The translations under genes and the position numbers were made by a program. From assembly GCA_043755815.1 (NCBI GenBank), contig JAYUSF010000007.1, forward strand, positions 1 to 28,603: DNA of 28,603 nt. The letters are read 5' to 3'. This document shows positions 15,423-23,184 of the stretch, one piece after another; position 1 is the stretch's first letter, and each line of letters opens with the position of its first letter. The notes under the pieces are model-generated. The model was not told where the DNA came from. It saw only the letters and a program-made list of their open reading frames with translations, and ran no database searches. Origin of the DNA: CAIWAH01 sp043755815. GTDB taxonomy: Bacteria; Verrucomicrobiota; Verrucomicrobiia; Limisphaerales; UBA9464.

Positions 15423-17699
15423 ATGACGACGAAAACGACCCCACCTCTGCAAAATGTCGCGCGCGACCTGGCTGCCAGCCTCGGTCTCTTTCTCGTCACG
15501 CTGCCGTTGTGTCTGGGCGTCGCCCTTGCCGCCGGCGCGCCGCCCGTTGCCGGACTGCTCGCCGGCGTGATCGGCGGCCTTTTCGTGGGCGCGCTGAGCC
15601 AGTCGGACAAGAGCGTCAGCGGGCCGTCCGCCGGGTTGATCTCCATCACCGTGGCGAGCTTGGCGGCGCTGGGGAGTTTCGAGGCCTTCCTGCTGGCGGT
15701 GGCCGTCGCGGGCCTGCTGCAGATGCTGCTCGGCTGGTTGCGCGCCGGGTTCATTGCCAGTTTCTTCCCCGGCAGCGTCGTCAAGGGCCTGCTCGCGGGC
15801 ATCGGCGCCATTCTCATCCTCAAACAGATTCCCCATCTGCTCGGCCATGACGCCGACCCGATGGGGGACAAGTCCTTCCTCCAACCCGACAACCAGAACA
15901 CCTTCACGGAACTGCTTCAGTCCTTCGGCAACATTCATCCGGGTGCGCTGGTCGTGGGTCTGGTGGCCCTGGCACTCGGGCTGGGCTGGGAGCGCCTGCG
16001 CGAGCGCCGCCGCATCCCCGTGCCCTCGGCCGTTATCGTGATCGGCGTAGGCGTCGCAATCAACGAGTTCTTCCGTGCGCTCGGCGGACAATGGGGGATC
16101 GGCCCCACGCACCTGGTGCAGGTGCCGGTGCTCGCGGAGGGCGAACGGCTCGCCGGTCTGCTGCGCTTTCCCGACTTCAGCCAGCTGGCCAACCCGGCCG
16201 TTTACTTCACCGCGCTGCTGATTGCGGCCGTGGCGAGCCTCGAGACGCTGTTGAACGTGGACGCGGTGGACAAGATCGATCCCGACCAGCGCCGCACGCC
16301 GCCCAACCGCGAGCTGATCGCGCAGGGTGCGGGCAATCTCGTGTGCGGCCTGATCGGTGGGTTGCCGGTGACGAGCGTGATCGTGCGCAGCTCGGTGAAC
16401 ATCAACGCCGGAGCGCGCACGAAGTTGAGCACCATCGCGCAGGGGTTGCTGCTGCTGTTGAGCGTGTTGCTGCTGCCCGTCTGGCTCAACCACATCCCGC
16501 TGGCCGCCGTCGCCGCGTTGTTGCTCCTGACCGGTTTCAAGCTGATCCCGCCCCGGCTGGTGAAACAGATGTGGAACGAGGGCCGCAACCAGTTCCTGCC
16601 CTTCATCATCACCTTGATTGCCATCGTCCTCACCGATCCGTTGCGCGGCATCCTGATCGGCCTCGGGGTGAGCATGTTGTTCCTGTTGCACAGCAACCTG
16701 CGCCGGCCCTTGCGACGCATCCAGGAGAACCACGCCGGCGGGGAGGTGCTGCGCATCGAACTGGCCAACCAGGTCAGTTTCCTGAGCCGTCCCACGATCG
16801 AACGCGCGCTGCACGAGGTGCCGCGCGGCGGCCACGTGCTGCTCGACGCGCGCCACACCGATTACATCGACCCGGACATCCTCGACCTGATCGAGGACTT
16901 CCGGAAGGACACCGCAGCGGCGCACGGCGTGCAGGTGAGCCTTTTGGGATTCAAGGACAAGTATCAGCTCGCCGACCACATTCAGTATGTGGATTTCTCC
17001 AGCCGGGAGGTGCAGAGCACGCTCACACCGGAGCGCGTGCTGAAGATCCTCGAGGAGGGGCATGCGCGGTTTCGCAGCGGTGACCGGCTGACCCGCGACC
17101 TTGGACGTCAGGTGGGCGCAACCTCCACCGGGCAATTCCCCATGGCGGTGGTGCTCAGTTGCATTGATTCCCGTTCGCCGGCGGAACTGATCTTCGATCT
17201 CGGCCTGGGCGACATCTTCAGCGCGCGCATCGCCGGCAACATCGCGCCCAGCAAGGTGCTGGGGAGCATGGAGTATAGTTGCGCGGTGGCGGGGGCGAAA
17301 CTGATCCTCGTCATGGGCCACACCTCCTGCGGCGCGGTCAACGCCGCCGTGGATTTGCTCGGGAACCGGCAGACCGCCCTGGAGGCCACTGGCTGTTGCA
17401 ACCTCGACTCGCTCATCACGGAGATCCAACGCTCCATCAACCCCGAGACGTGCAAGCCCAGCAAGGATTGGAAGCCGGGCGAACGCACCGCCTACGCCAA
17501 CGAAATCGCTCGCCGCAACGTCATGCGCACGATGCACATGATCCGCACGCGGAGCGCCACGCTCGACAAGCTGGTGCGCGACGGGAAGGTCGCCATCGTC
17601 GGCGCCATGTATGATGTCGCCACCGGTCAGGTCAGCTTCTTCCAGACGTCGGACTCCAGCGTCCAGCCCCTGCCCATCCCCATGGTCGCCATGGCGTGA
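15423..17699 (+). CDS. SulP-STAS-beta-carbonic anhydrase fusion protein
   Basis: About 758 residues joining a transporter to an enzyme. Residues 1 to about 430 form a SulP membrane domain (LFLVTLPLCLGVALAAGAP, SGPSAGLISI, QGAGNLVCGLIGGLPVTSVI). About 435-545 form a STAS domain. About 560-750 form a beta-carbonic anhydrase with zinc ligands C580 and D582 in CIDSRSP, H633 and C636 in GHTSCGAV. All catalytic zinc residues are present, so the enzyme should interconvert CO2 and bicarbonate in the cytoplasm right at the carrier. This fits bicarbonate transport coupled to conversion. The ATG at 15423 is preferred; an in-frame GTG at 15408 would add five residues, and neither has a clear SD. The gene is divergent from the LysR regulator and ends at the island border. 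Confidence 0.94.
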   Translation: MTTKTTPPLQNVARDLAASLGLFLVTLPLCLGVALAAGAPPVAGLLAGVIGGLFVGALSQSDKSVSGPSAGLISITVASLAALGSFEAFLLAVAVAGLLQMLLGWLRAGFIASFFPGSVVKGLLAGIGAILILKQIPHLLGHDADPMGDKSFLQPDNQNTFTELLQSFGNIHPGALVVGLVALALGLGWERLRERRRIPVPSAVIVIGVGVAINEFFRALGGQWGIGPTHLVQVPVLAEGERLAGLLRFPDFSQLANPAVYFTALLIAAVASLETLLNVDAVDKIDPDQRRTPPNRELIAQGAGNLVCGLIGGLPVTSVIVRSSVNINAGARTKLSTIAQGLLLLLSVLLLPVWLNHIPLAAVAALLLLTGFKLIPPRLVKQMWNEGRNQFLPFIITLIAIVLTDPLRGILIGLGVSMLFLLHSNLRRPLRRIQENHAGGEVLRIELANQVSFLSRPTIERALHEVPRGGHVLLDARHTDYIDPDILDLIEDFRKDTAAAHGVQVSLLGFKDKYQLADHIQYVDFSSREVQSTLTPERVLKILEEGHARFRSGDRLTRDLGRQVGATSTGQFPMAVVLSCIDSRSPAELIFDLGLGDIFSARIAGNIAPSKVLGSMEYSCAVAGAKLILVMGHTSCGAVNAAVDLLGNRQTALEATGCCNLDSLITEIQRSINPETCKPSKDWKPGERTAYANEIARRNVMRTMHMIRTRSATLDKLVRDGKVAIVGAMYDVATGQVSFFQTSDSSVQPLPIPMVAMA

Positions 17700-17731
17700 A
17701 CGCCGGCGAAGCGCGCGCGGTTTTCTGGCGC

Positions 17732-17905
17732 CTAGGTGAAGGGCACCAATCCTGGCCGCGGGGAAAGCAGCTTCAGCCCAAACTGGCGGGCCCAGTCATG
17801 GCCGGTCGGCGTTGCACCCGGTTTGGAAAATGAAAGGCCGCCGGTGGCGAGCACCATCACGCGGCCGGCCGCGCCGGCGCCAATGACGATGACGTCGAAA
17901 TGCAT
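17732..17905 (-). pseudogene. Gutted baiN copy (57-codon in-frame remnant)
   Basis: The frame starts exactly like the full flavoprotein (MHFDVIVIGAGAAG), then jumps to a segment equivalent to the middle of that protein (ATGGLSF, RQFGLKLL, RPGLVPFT). Most of the N-terminal half, some 130-150 residues, is missing, yet the frame is preserved. It ends at a TAG where the full gene has a TGG Trp codon (FTWAPED). Downstream sequence is cut by the SulP-CA end. It is most likely a relic without function, lying 3 bp after yacG copy 2 on the same strand. Confidence 0.8.
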
Positions 17906-17908
17906 CGC

Positions 17909-18139
17909 TCAGCCCTGGGTCTCCGGCCGGTCCAGATGGGGCCCGGATTCCAGTTCGTCGAAGCCCTCGAAGTCGCCGGGCCGCAGTTCGCGGCTGATCG
18001 TGTTCGATTCATCAAACCACTGGCCCAGGTCGATGAGCCGGCAGCGCTCGCCGCAGAAAGGACCCCACTGGGCGGCAAACCAGGCGCCGCGTTCGCGGCA
18101 GCGGGGACATTTTACGATCAGGGTGGCGGGATCACTCAT
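17909..18139 (-). CDS. yacG: DNA gyrase inhibitor YacG, zinc-binding (copy 2)
   Basis: A 76-residue YacG, nearly identical to the copy at 5757-5987. The Cys ligands (KCPRC, FCGERC) and the block RCRLIDLGQWFDES are intact; the visible change is K to T in DESNTIS. The start at 18139 is set by homology. Strong conservation of this coding block against clearly diverged flanks suggests that either selection or gene conversion has kept both copies alike. Downstream it leads only into the baiN relic, so this copy is probably transcribed alone. Confidence 0.92.
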   Translation of the reverse strand: MSDPATLIVKCPRCRERGAWFAAQWGPFCGERCRLIDLGQWFDESNTISRELRPGDFEGFDELESGPHLDRPETQG

Positions 18140-18502
18140 CGGTGGAAGGGGCGTGCCGCCGGCGCTGACTGCAGGCAACCGGGAAGAAGGGTGACCATGG
18201 GACGGTGCAAGGAATCCGAACTGCGTGGGTCCGAGCAAACTTCCGGCAGCCGGCAGCCGGAAACGGCGAGCCGTAGCCCCAGCCGCTCGATGAGCCGGCC
18301 AAGCGCCGGCAGTGCGAACCCGATGGTGATAAGCGGTTCCCCGATTGTTGCCACACGCGGAAGTTAGGCGGGCCGCCCGCGCAGTTCATGCCTCTTTTTT
18401 CGTGGGAGGCCGTTCACAGAAGCGGCGAACGCGGCCGGACGGGCCCATGGGGTGAGGCAAAACGACGAATGCTTCGGACGAGCCCAACGCGGGTGGGTCG
18501 GC
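18140..18502. other. Duplicated non-coding spacer (right copy)
   Basis: Aligned with 5988-6353 but diverged, with small insertions such as a GCCGGCAGCCGG stretch. It lies between the stop of geneX and the start of yacG copy 2 on the minus strand. No supported gene was found. Confidence 0.5.
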
Positions 18503-19303
18503 TCACGGCACCCAGACTTGGCAAAGCGCCTCGGCGTTTCGCTTCCAGCCCGGTGGCACGGGTTCGTCCGCGCGGAGGTAGAGCCGGTGGGGCTCGCCTT
18601 CCCGGCGGCACTCGTGAAGCGCGACCGGCTTTGCGCCCGCCGGGGCAACAAATTCGCCAAGGGCGCGCGTCAGCTCCAGCGAACCGACTTCGGTGTCGTC
18701 CGTGCGGCGCCAGCGTCCGTTCCATCGTCCTGCCCCATCGTCCAGGAGCAACTGGTAGGAGTCATTGATGTAGCGGACTTCCAGCGTGAGCCGGTTGGTT
18801 CGCACCAGGCCCGACTCGATGAAGGCAAAGCGGTAATCGGTGTTCTGGTCGAACCGTGCGGCAACGCGATTCCCATCCACGGCCAGTTCCAGCGCCAGCC
18901 GGTGCTTCGAACCGTCGGCGCGCGTGGCGGCGGCCTCCCAGCGACCGGCGGTCCGTGCGGAATTGGTTTCGCCGGCGGCGGGCAGGGCGAAGAAGAGCGG
19001 CTCGGAGAAATTCTCCTGCCCCCGGCCCGGCAGCCGTCGCAGCTCGTTGAAACCGCCCTTCTCCACCGAAAACAACGGCACCAGTCCCGGCAACCATTCG
19101 CGCGACACCACGGCTCGAAACGCCGCGGTGGAGACAGCGTTCGGATTGGTCGTGAAGGAGGCGACGGCGTTGCTGGCTGTCCGGTAGAAGGGCGACAGGG
19201 GCGGTGGCCGGTCTTCTCCCTGCACCTGGGAAACGGCTCCGCTTCCGCACCACAGGACAAAAAGGGCCAACCAACTGACTCGTGAGTGCCACATGTGGTG
19301 CAT
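18503..19303 (-). CDS. Secreted protein of unknown function (geneX)
   Basis: A 266-residue protein I do not recognise. The first 29 residues or so look like a Sec signal peptide (hydrophobic WLALFVLWCGSGAVSQVQG), so it should be exported. The body is rich in beta-strand-like segments (RHRLALELAVDGN-type blocks, DYRFAFIESGL, LTLEVRYINDSYQLLLDDG) and is free of obvious catalytic motifs. The C-terminus has a conserved HECRREG and a YLRADEPVPPGW stretch, also kept in the fragment at 6354-6510. The start at 19303 is supported by a GAGG about 8 nt upstream. It follows the MBL-fold gene by 16 bp and is likely co-transcribed with it. Visible Cys residues are few, which argues against a disulfide-rich fold. 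Confidence 0.8.
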   Translation of the reverse strand: MHHMWHSRVSWLALFVLWCGSGAVSQVQGEDRPPPLSPFYRTASNAVASFTTNPNAVSTAAFRAVVSREWLPGLVPLFSVEKGGFNELRRLPGRGQENFSEPLFFALPAAGETNSARTAGRWEAAATRADGSKHRLALELAVDGNRVAARFDQNTDYRFAFIESGLVRTNRLTLEVRYINDSYQLLLDDGAGRWNGRWRRTDDTEVGSLELTRALGEFVAPAGAKPVALHECRREGEPHRLYLRADEPVPPGWKRNAEALCQVWVP

Positions 19304-19319
19304 CGCCCAATCCTCAGGT

Positions 19320-20366
19320 TCAATAGCGAAGCAGCAACACTTCGTGGATGTCGTTGACCGTCGCTTCGACCTGGTTGCCCCTGCGTCTGAGCGTGGTGGA
19401 GGGATTCACGGCGGTCGCGCGCCTGAGTGTTTCGCGGGTGGTGACCGTCGCCCGAAACAGGGGGACGTCCTCGACGGGCACGGGGAGCACGTAGGGACGA
19501 TCCTTGGCGGGCGTGGTCTGCGGCGGGGCGTTGTAGCCCAGCAGATGGACGCGCAACGCCCGGATGCCGGCGGCGAAGCCGTAGTCCCATTCGGTGTCGA
19601 ACCAGGTGTGCATTTTTGCGTCGTCGAGCATCACGTCACCGCTGAAGGCGATCCAGTTCGTAGCAGCCGAGGTAACGAGGCTCTGATCCTTTTTCTCTCT
19701 CTGCCGTCCGTTTCCCGCTTTTTCGAGAGCCTCGTCACCTCGGCTGCTACGGAGCAAGTAGGTCATGCCGCCGGGACTGCTCCCGCGCGTGCCGATGCAT
19801 GCGAACTCGCGACCGTGCCAAACGAACGTGTCATTGGTCGTGAAGGTGCGGTCGAGCGGAATGGGTTGAATGGGTGGGCGCACGAAACTAGCGCCGTGAA
19901 TCGTGAACGCATCGCCGAGGCTCACGTTCATCTTGCGAAAATCCAGCGGGCGCTCGAACAACGCTCGTTCCGCCTCGGGCGCGGCGACCTGGGTGCCCCG
20001 CTCGCGCCAAGGCCCGAGCTTTGAGGCACCCTGGTTTTGCTCGCGATGATGGTCGGTGAACAAAACCCACTCGACCCGCTTCACGCCGATCTCGCCGAGA
20101 TGTTCGAGCACGCTGCCGTCGCCGAGATTGATCAACAGCGCGGCATCGCCGTCACGCAGGACATGGACGTTGCAGGTGTCCGTCCAGACGAAGAGGTTCG
20201 GCAGCGCCTTGGCGTCCGGTTGGGAAAAGCCGGCGGCCGCAAGCTGGCCACAACCAACGACGAGCGCGGCGAGCAACGCGAGGAATGGCCGAGGGCTTGT
20301 TGCAGATAACTCCTCAACAGATCGCTCGGCGTGAACAGTGCCCAATTCTTTGGTCCCTGAAGCCAT
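19320..20366 (-). CDS. MBL-fold metallohydrolase-like protein with in-frame palindromic insertion and chimeric C-terminus
   Basis: A 348-residue open frame. About residues 55-235 resemble a metallo-beta-lactamase fold: TCNVHVL and ALLINLGDG early strands, then the metal-site region VLFTDHHREQNQGA, a variant of the usual HxHxDH, and IAFSGDVM with the metal Asp. A hydrophobic segment (LALLAALVVGC) preceded by about 28 polar residues suggests export, but the start is uncertain. Between GGMTYLL and WIAFSGD sit about 31 residues (RGDEALEK...LVTSAAT) encoded by an inverted-repeat element. From about residue 265 the sequence (VHLLGYN, RPYVLPVPVEDVPLFRA, VNDIHEVLLL) resembles the C-terminal tail of a glycosidase rather than an MBL protein. 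It may be a fusion or a decayed gene that stays open. Confidence 0.7.
   Translation of the reverse strand: MASGTKELGTVHAERSVEELSATSPRPFLALLAALVVGCGQLAAAGFSQPDAKALPNLFVWTDTCNVHVLRDGDAALLINLGDGSVLEHLGEIGVKRVEWVLFTDHHREQNQGASKLGPWRERGTQVAAPEAERALFERPLDFRKMNVSLGDAFTIHGASFVRPPIQPIPLDRTFTTNDTFVWHGREFACIGTRGSSPGGMTYLLRSSRGDEALEKAGNGRQREKKDQSLVTSAATNWIAFSGDVMLDDAKMHTWFDTEWDYGFAAGIRALRVHLLGYNAPPQTTPAKDRPYVLPVPVEDVPLFRATVTTRETLRRATAVNPSTTLRRRGNQVEATVNDIHEVLLLRY
19659..19751. repeat. 93-bp palindromic element inside a coding frame
   Basis: Two 26-bp arms (19659-19684 and 19726-19751) are inverted repeats with one mismatch and enclose a 41-bp core. The total of 93 bp equals 31 codons, so the reading frame of the host gene is kept. 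It falls at a predicted turn between two strands of the MBL-like domain. Confidence 0.88.
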
Positions 20367-20424
20367 TGGCGTAGGGTTTCGATCGAAATCGGCAGTCAGG
20401 ATAGTGAGAAGGTCGTTGTTCGCG

Positions 20425-21147
20425 CTATTTCACGGTCAGCAACTTGTCTTCCCTCGGATTCGCTTCCAGGTAGATGTCTTTGTATTCGGACGCTCCGCCA
20501 CCGTGACGGAACAGGCCGATGGGGCCTGCGATAATGCGTTTCTCCGGGTCTTGGCGCTCGCTGGGCGTGGGATGCGTGTAGCGCGCCAACTCGATCCCAT
20601 CCACCGCCGCACGCATGGTGCCTTTCTCCAGATTGCAGAGAATCTCCGTCGTGCACCATTTCGTGGAATCCTTCGAGCCTTCCGCGACTCTTTGGACCGG
20701 CAAGTAGCGGTGCTGGGGAGGATGATAGTCCCACGTTCCGCCAAACGGCGGCATGAACTGGATCCAGCCGGCGTTGTCGATCTTGGGCTGCGCGGGATCC
20801 TTCGGACGATCGCCCCAAAACAAAACTCCCAGGTGATCGCCGTTCACGGGGTTCATCCGGGCGGTGAAGATAAGACGAAAACTGCCATAGTCCGCCTTGG
20901 TGTAGGCCAATCGCGATGTGCCGATGCCGGGCGCCCCGCGCATCGCGCCGTTCGTGATGCTCCAGGTCGAGGGGGCCGCTTCCCAGCCCTCGAAATTCTC
21001 TCCGTTAAAGATCTTCACGCAGCCCGGGTAAAGATTCGGCTGGGTATTGCTGTTTGGAGTCGTTTGCTGTCCCTTGGACGGACGTGCGAAAAGGCACGCG
21101 AGCGCTGCCAAGGCAAGAACGCTGATTTGTATTGGTTTTGTGATCAT
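20425..21147 (-). CDS. Secreted DUF1080 (3-keto-disaccharide hydrolase-like) protein
   Basis: A 240-residue DUF1080 protein with a Sec signal peptide (ISVLALAALACLFA). The family opening is KIFNGENFEGWE; strands such as SFRLIFTARM and GVLFWGD and the tail IGLFRHGGGASEYKDIYLE fit the concanavalin-like jelly roll. DUF1080 proteins are abundant in Verrucomicrobiota and Planctomycetota, and some members act on 3-keto-glycosides. The catalytic residues cannot be confirmed here. The next gene downstream on the minus strand starts about 58 bp away, so the two could share a transcript, while a 230-bp spacer with a palindrome separates it from the upstream glycosidase. Confidence 0.88.
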   Translation of the reverse strand: MITKPIQISVLALAALACLFARPSKGQQTTPNSNTQPNLYPGCVKIFNGENFEGWEAAPSTWSITNGAMRGAPGIGTSRLAYTKADYGSFRLIFTARMNPVNGDHLGVLFWGDRPKDPAQPKIDNAGWIQFMPPFGGTWDYHPPQHRYLPVQRVAEGSKDSTKWCTTEILCNLEKGTMRAAVDGIELARYTHPTPSERQDPEKRIIAGPIGLFRHGGGASEYKDIYLEANPREDKLLTVK

Positions 21148-21379
21148 GTGAAAAAGGAAACTAGATTGGCAGTGGCAGTGGGGAGTTGGTCGGCTAAACG
21201 TGGTTCCTCGCTGATTCCAGTGGCTGGCGTGGATAGATCAGCGAGGAACCTCTTGTCTTGGTGGAAAACTTCCGCCGCGATGCTCCCGACTGCGAGCAGA
21301 TCCACAAAAAGGTAGAGGAAAAGCGAGCCAAGGTGGCGTCGAACGTTCCAACTTGATCTGTAGGCTCGCAGGTTGTCGT
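21148..21379. repeat. Spacer with perfect 14-bp inverted repeat
   Basis: GGTTCCTCGCTGAT at 21202-21215 and its exact reverse complement at 21237-21250 enclose 21 bp. It lies in the gap between the glycosidase stop and the DUF1080 start. It may be a dispersed palindromic repeat of another family than the one at 19659; the small open frame across it is not supported as a gene. Confidence 0.7.
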
Positions 21380-23035
21380 TCAAGGCCATTCCAACTCCAC
21401 CAGAGTCACGCCCTGGCGGGCGAGGGAGAAGGTGAGTTCGCAGTGTCCGTCGGCGGATTTCACCTGAGTTTTTTCGGGCGCCGTGGTGAGTTGGCTGGCG
21501 GTTTCCAACTCGCGAATCTGTTCCGCCGTGGGGGACTGTGGTGAACCCATTGCGAGCCAGGCAGAGAAGGAATTCGAGTGAGTCTTGTCGATGAGTGTGC
21601 GGGTGAGCTTGGGGCTTCCCTCGGGGGTGCCGGCGAGATCGAGGGAGATGGCGGCCTCGGAACCGGGAACGTCGTCATCGTGGTAGTGCCAGACGAAGAC
21701 CGTGATTCGCTTTCCGGAACGCGCGGCGAGAGCGGAGACGTCGGGCTTTCCGCGAACGCCGGTTTTCAGGAGATCGTCGAGCGGCACGGCCCCATCGCTC
21801 GCGACGCGAAGCCGTTGGCCGTCCATGCGGGAAAACATGCGGAAGACATTCAGCACTGGCTTGTCGATGCCTCTGGTCGCCAGCGTGCGAAAGCCGGCAA
21901 AGTAAGGTTGCCCCTCAAACTCGAATGCCCAGGTGAGCGCACCTTCCAGATTGACTCCGTGCTTTTCCGCGAGGTCGAGCTTTCGCGGAAAGCTCGCTGC
22001 CGTGTAACTCGAATACATCGTGCCGTTCCGATAGGCGAGGTTCGGCCCCTGGCAGGCGGCGCAACCTTCCGGGTCCGACTCGCCGATAATGATGGGTGTG
22101 TTCTTAAGTTCGGGATACTTCGCCACCACGCCGAAGGCATCACTGATGTCCTTGAGTTGGGCGGAGATTCCCATGCGCACGTGACCATCGATTTGGATGG
22201 GGCTGCCTTTGGCGTGGAAAGAAATGAAATCGAGCGGAGTGCCCTTCGCGCCGCTGGCGAGATTCGTGCCCTTCAGACAGTGCTTGAGAAAACTTTCCAG
22301 GAAATCTCCGCCCTTGCCGCCGGCGAGATCGGGGCCGCCAACCTTGGCCTTGGGGATGGCACGGCGCACGGCACGGATGGCGTGGTCGTGCAGCTTGAAG
22401 AACTCCTCGCGAGAGCCGCGCCAGTAATCAATGTTGGGCTCATTCCAGGTCTGCCAATACCAGTGGAGCACTTCCTGTTCGCCGTATTTTTCCACGCAGT
22501 GTTTCGCCCACTGATAGACAAGCTCCTCCCACTTCGCGAAATCCTTCGGCGGATACGCCCAGCCGCCAAACAGTTCCGCGTAGGTTGCTTTCGGGAACTG
22601 ATGGCGATACGGCTCTGGCTTCACCGAAAGTGCCTTCGGCATGAAACCGATCTGCACATACGGCCGCACTCCGTTGGCGCGATACGCATCGAAGATCTGA
22701 TCCACGATGGTCCAGTCATACACCGGGTTTCCGGCGGCATCCTCGGTGTAAGCGTCGGTGGAACCCCATTTCAGGCCGTGCTCACCCTTGCCGGTGACGA
22801 GCAGATTGTGGGTTCGGAAGAACACCTCATCCTTCTTCAGCACCCCGAGTTCACCCAGCAGTTCGTTGCCATGCGGCATGTAGGCGTAGTTCGGTTCATC
22901 CGCGCCGAAGAACCGCCAGATGGGCTTAAGCGGACCACTCGGCTGCGCGGCGTCGATCTGGATGCGGACAGGGAATGATTCTGCGCTGGCCGCGCAGGCG
23001 AAGAGGAGGAAAGCGGCAATGAGTTTGGGTTTCAT
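21380..23035 (-). CDS. Secreted GH39-like glycoside hydrolase (beta-xylosidase type)
   Basis: A 551-residue protein with a clear Sec signal peptide (KLIAAFLLFACAASA). The (beta/alpha)8 domain resembles family GH39: the acid/base Glu is E199 in TWNEPNIDYW, and the probable nucleophile is E319 in IIIGESDPEG. The 120-residue gap is close to that of characterised GH39 xylosidases. Other supporting pieces are PIWRFFGADEPNY at the N-terminus and LEGALTWAFEFEGQPYFAGFR after the nucleophile. A beta-rich C-terminal domain follows (about 430-551). It should cleave beta-linked xylosides or related sugars in the periplasm or outside; the exact substrate is not visible. The GES context differs from the usual TEW or SEW around the nucleophile, so the family assignment is probable, not certain. 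Confidence 0.85.
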   Translation of the reverse strand: MKPKLIAAFLLFACAASAESFPVRIQIDAAQPSGPLKPIWRFFGADEPNYAYMPHGNELLGELGVLKKDEVFFRTHNLLVTGKGEHGLKWGSTDAYTEDAAGNPVYDWTIVDQIFDAYRANGVRPYVQIGFMPKALSVKPEPYRHQFPKATYAELFGGWAYPPKDFAKWEELVYQWAKHCVEKYGEQEVLHWYWQTWNEPNIDYWRGSREEFFKLHDHAIRAVRRAIPKAKVGGPDLAGGKGGDFLESFLKHCLKGTNLASGAKGTPLDFISFHAKGSPIQIDGHVRMGISAQLKDISDAFGVVAKYPELKNTPIIIGESDPEGCAACQGPNLAYRNGTMYSSYTAASFPRKLDLAEKHGVNLEGALTWAFEFEGQPYFAGFRTLATRGIDKPVLNVFRMFSRMDGQRLRVASDGAVPLDDLLKTGVRGKPDVSALAARSGKRITVFVWHYHDDDVPGSEAAISLDLAGTPEGSPKLTRTLIDKTHSNSFSAWLAMGSPQSPTAEQIRELETASQLTTAPEKTQVKSADGHCELTFSLARQGVTLVELEWP

Positions 23036-23184
23036 TGGGTGTTGTGCGGACTATGAAACGATCGTTTGGCGCAGTCCAGCTTTCCGCAGATTCTGCCAAA
23101 CGCCCGGCGCGGCGCGAGCAATTGCTCACGACACCATTGCACGCTCCCGCCTCCCACGCCTGCAGCGTGAGGCGCGGGTTGGTG

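Larger units (their letters stand above)
17704..18660. repeat. Right copy of imperfect direct repeat flanking the DIC module
   Basis: Matches 5128-6510 in order and orientation and begins within about 5 bp of the SulP-CA stop. It includes a baiN piece with roughly 400 bp deleted, a full yacG, the spacer, and the 3' end of geneX, which here continues into a complete gene. Endpoints were estimated by eye. Confidence 0.85.

Noticed and set aside
15384..17537. A 717-codon open frame on the - strand
   Set aside because: Antisense shadow of the SulP-carbonic anhydrase fusion; no recognisable domain and biased composition.
6911..17699. The cluster as part of respiratory complex I or an Mrp antiporter
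   Set aside because: The NuoL- and NuoM-like genes stand without other nuo or mrp subunits and are coupled to DUF2309, which points to the DAB-type system.
21144..21389. An 81-codon - strand frame with a hydrophobic stretch
   Set aside because: It spans the palindrome in the gap between the glycosidase and DUF1080 genes, overlaps both gene ends and has no recognisable motif.
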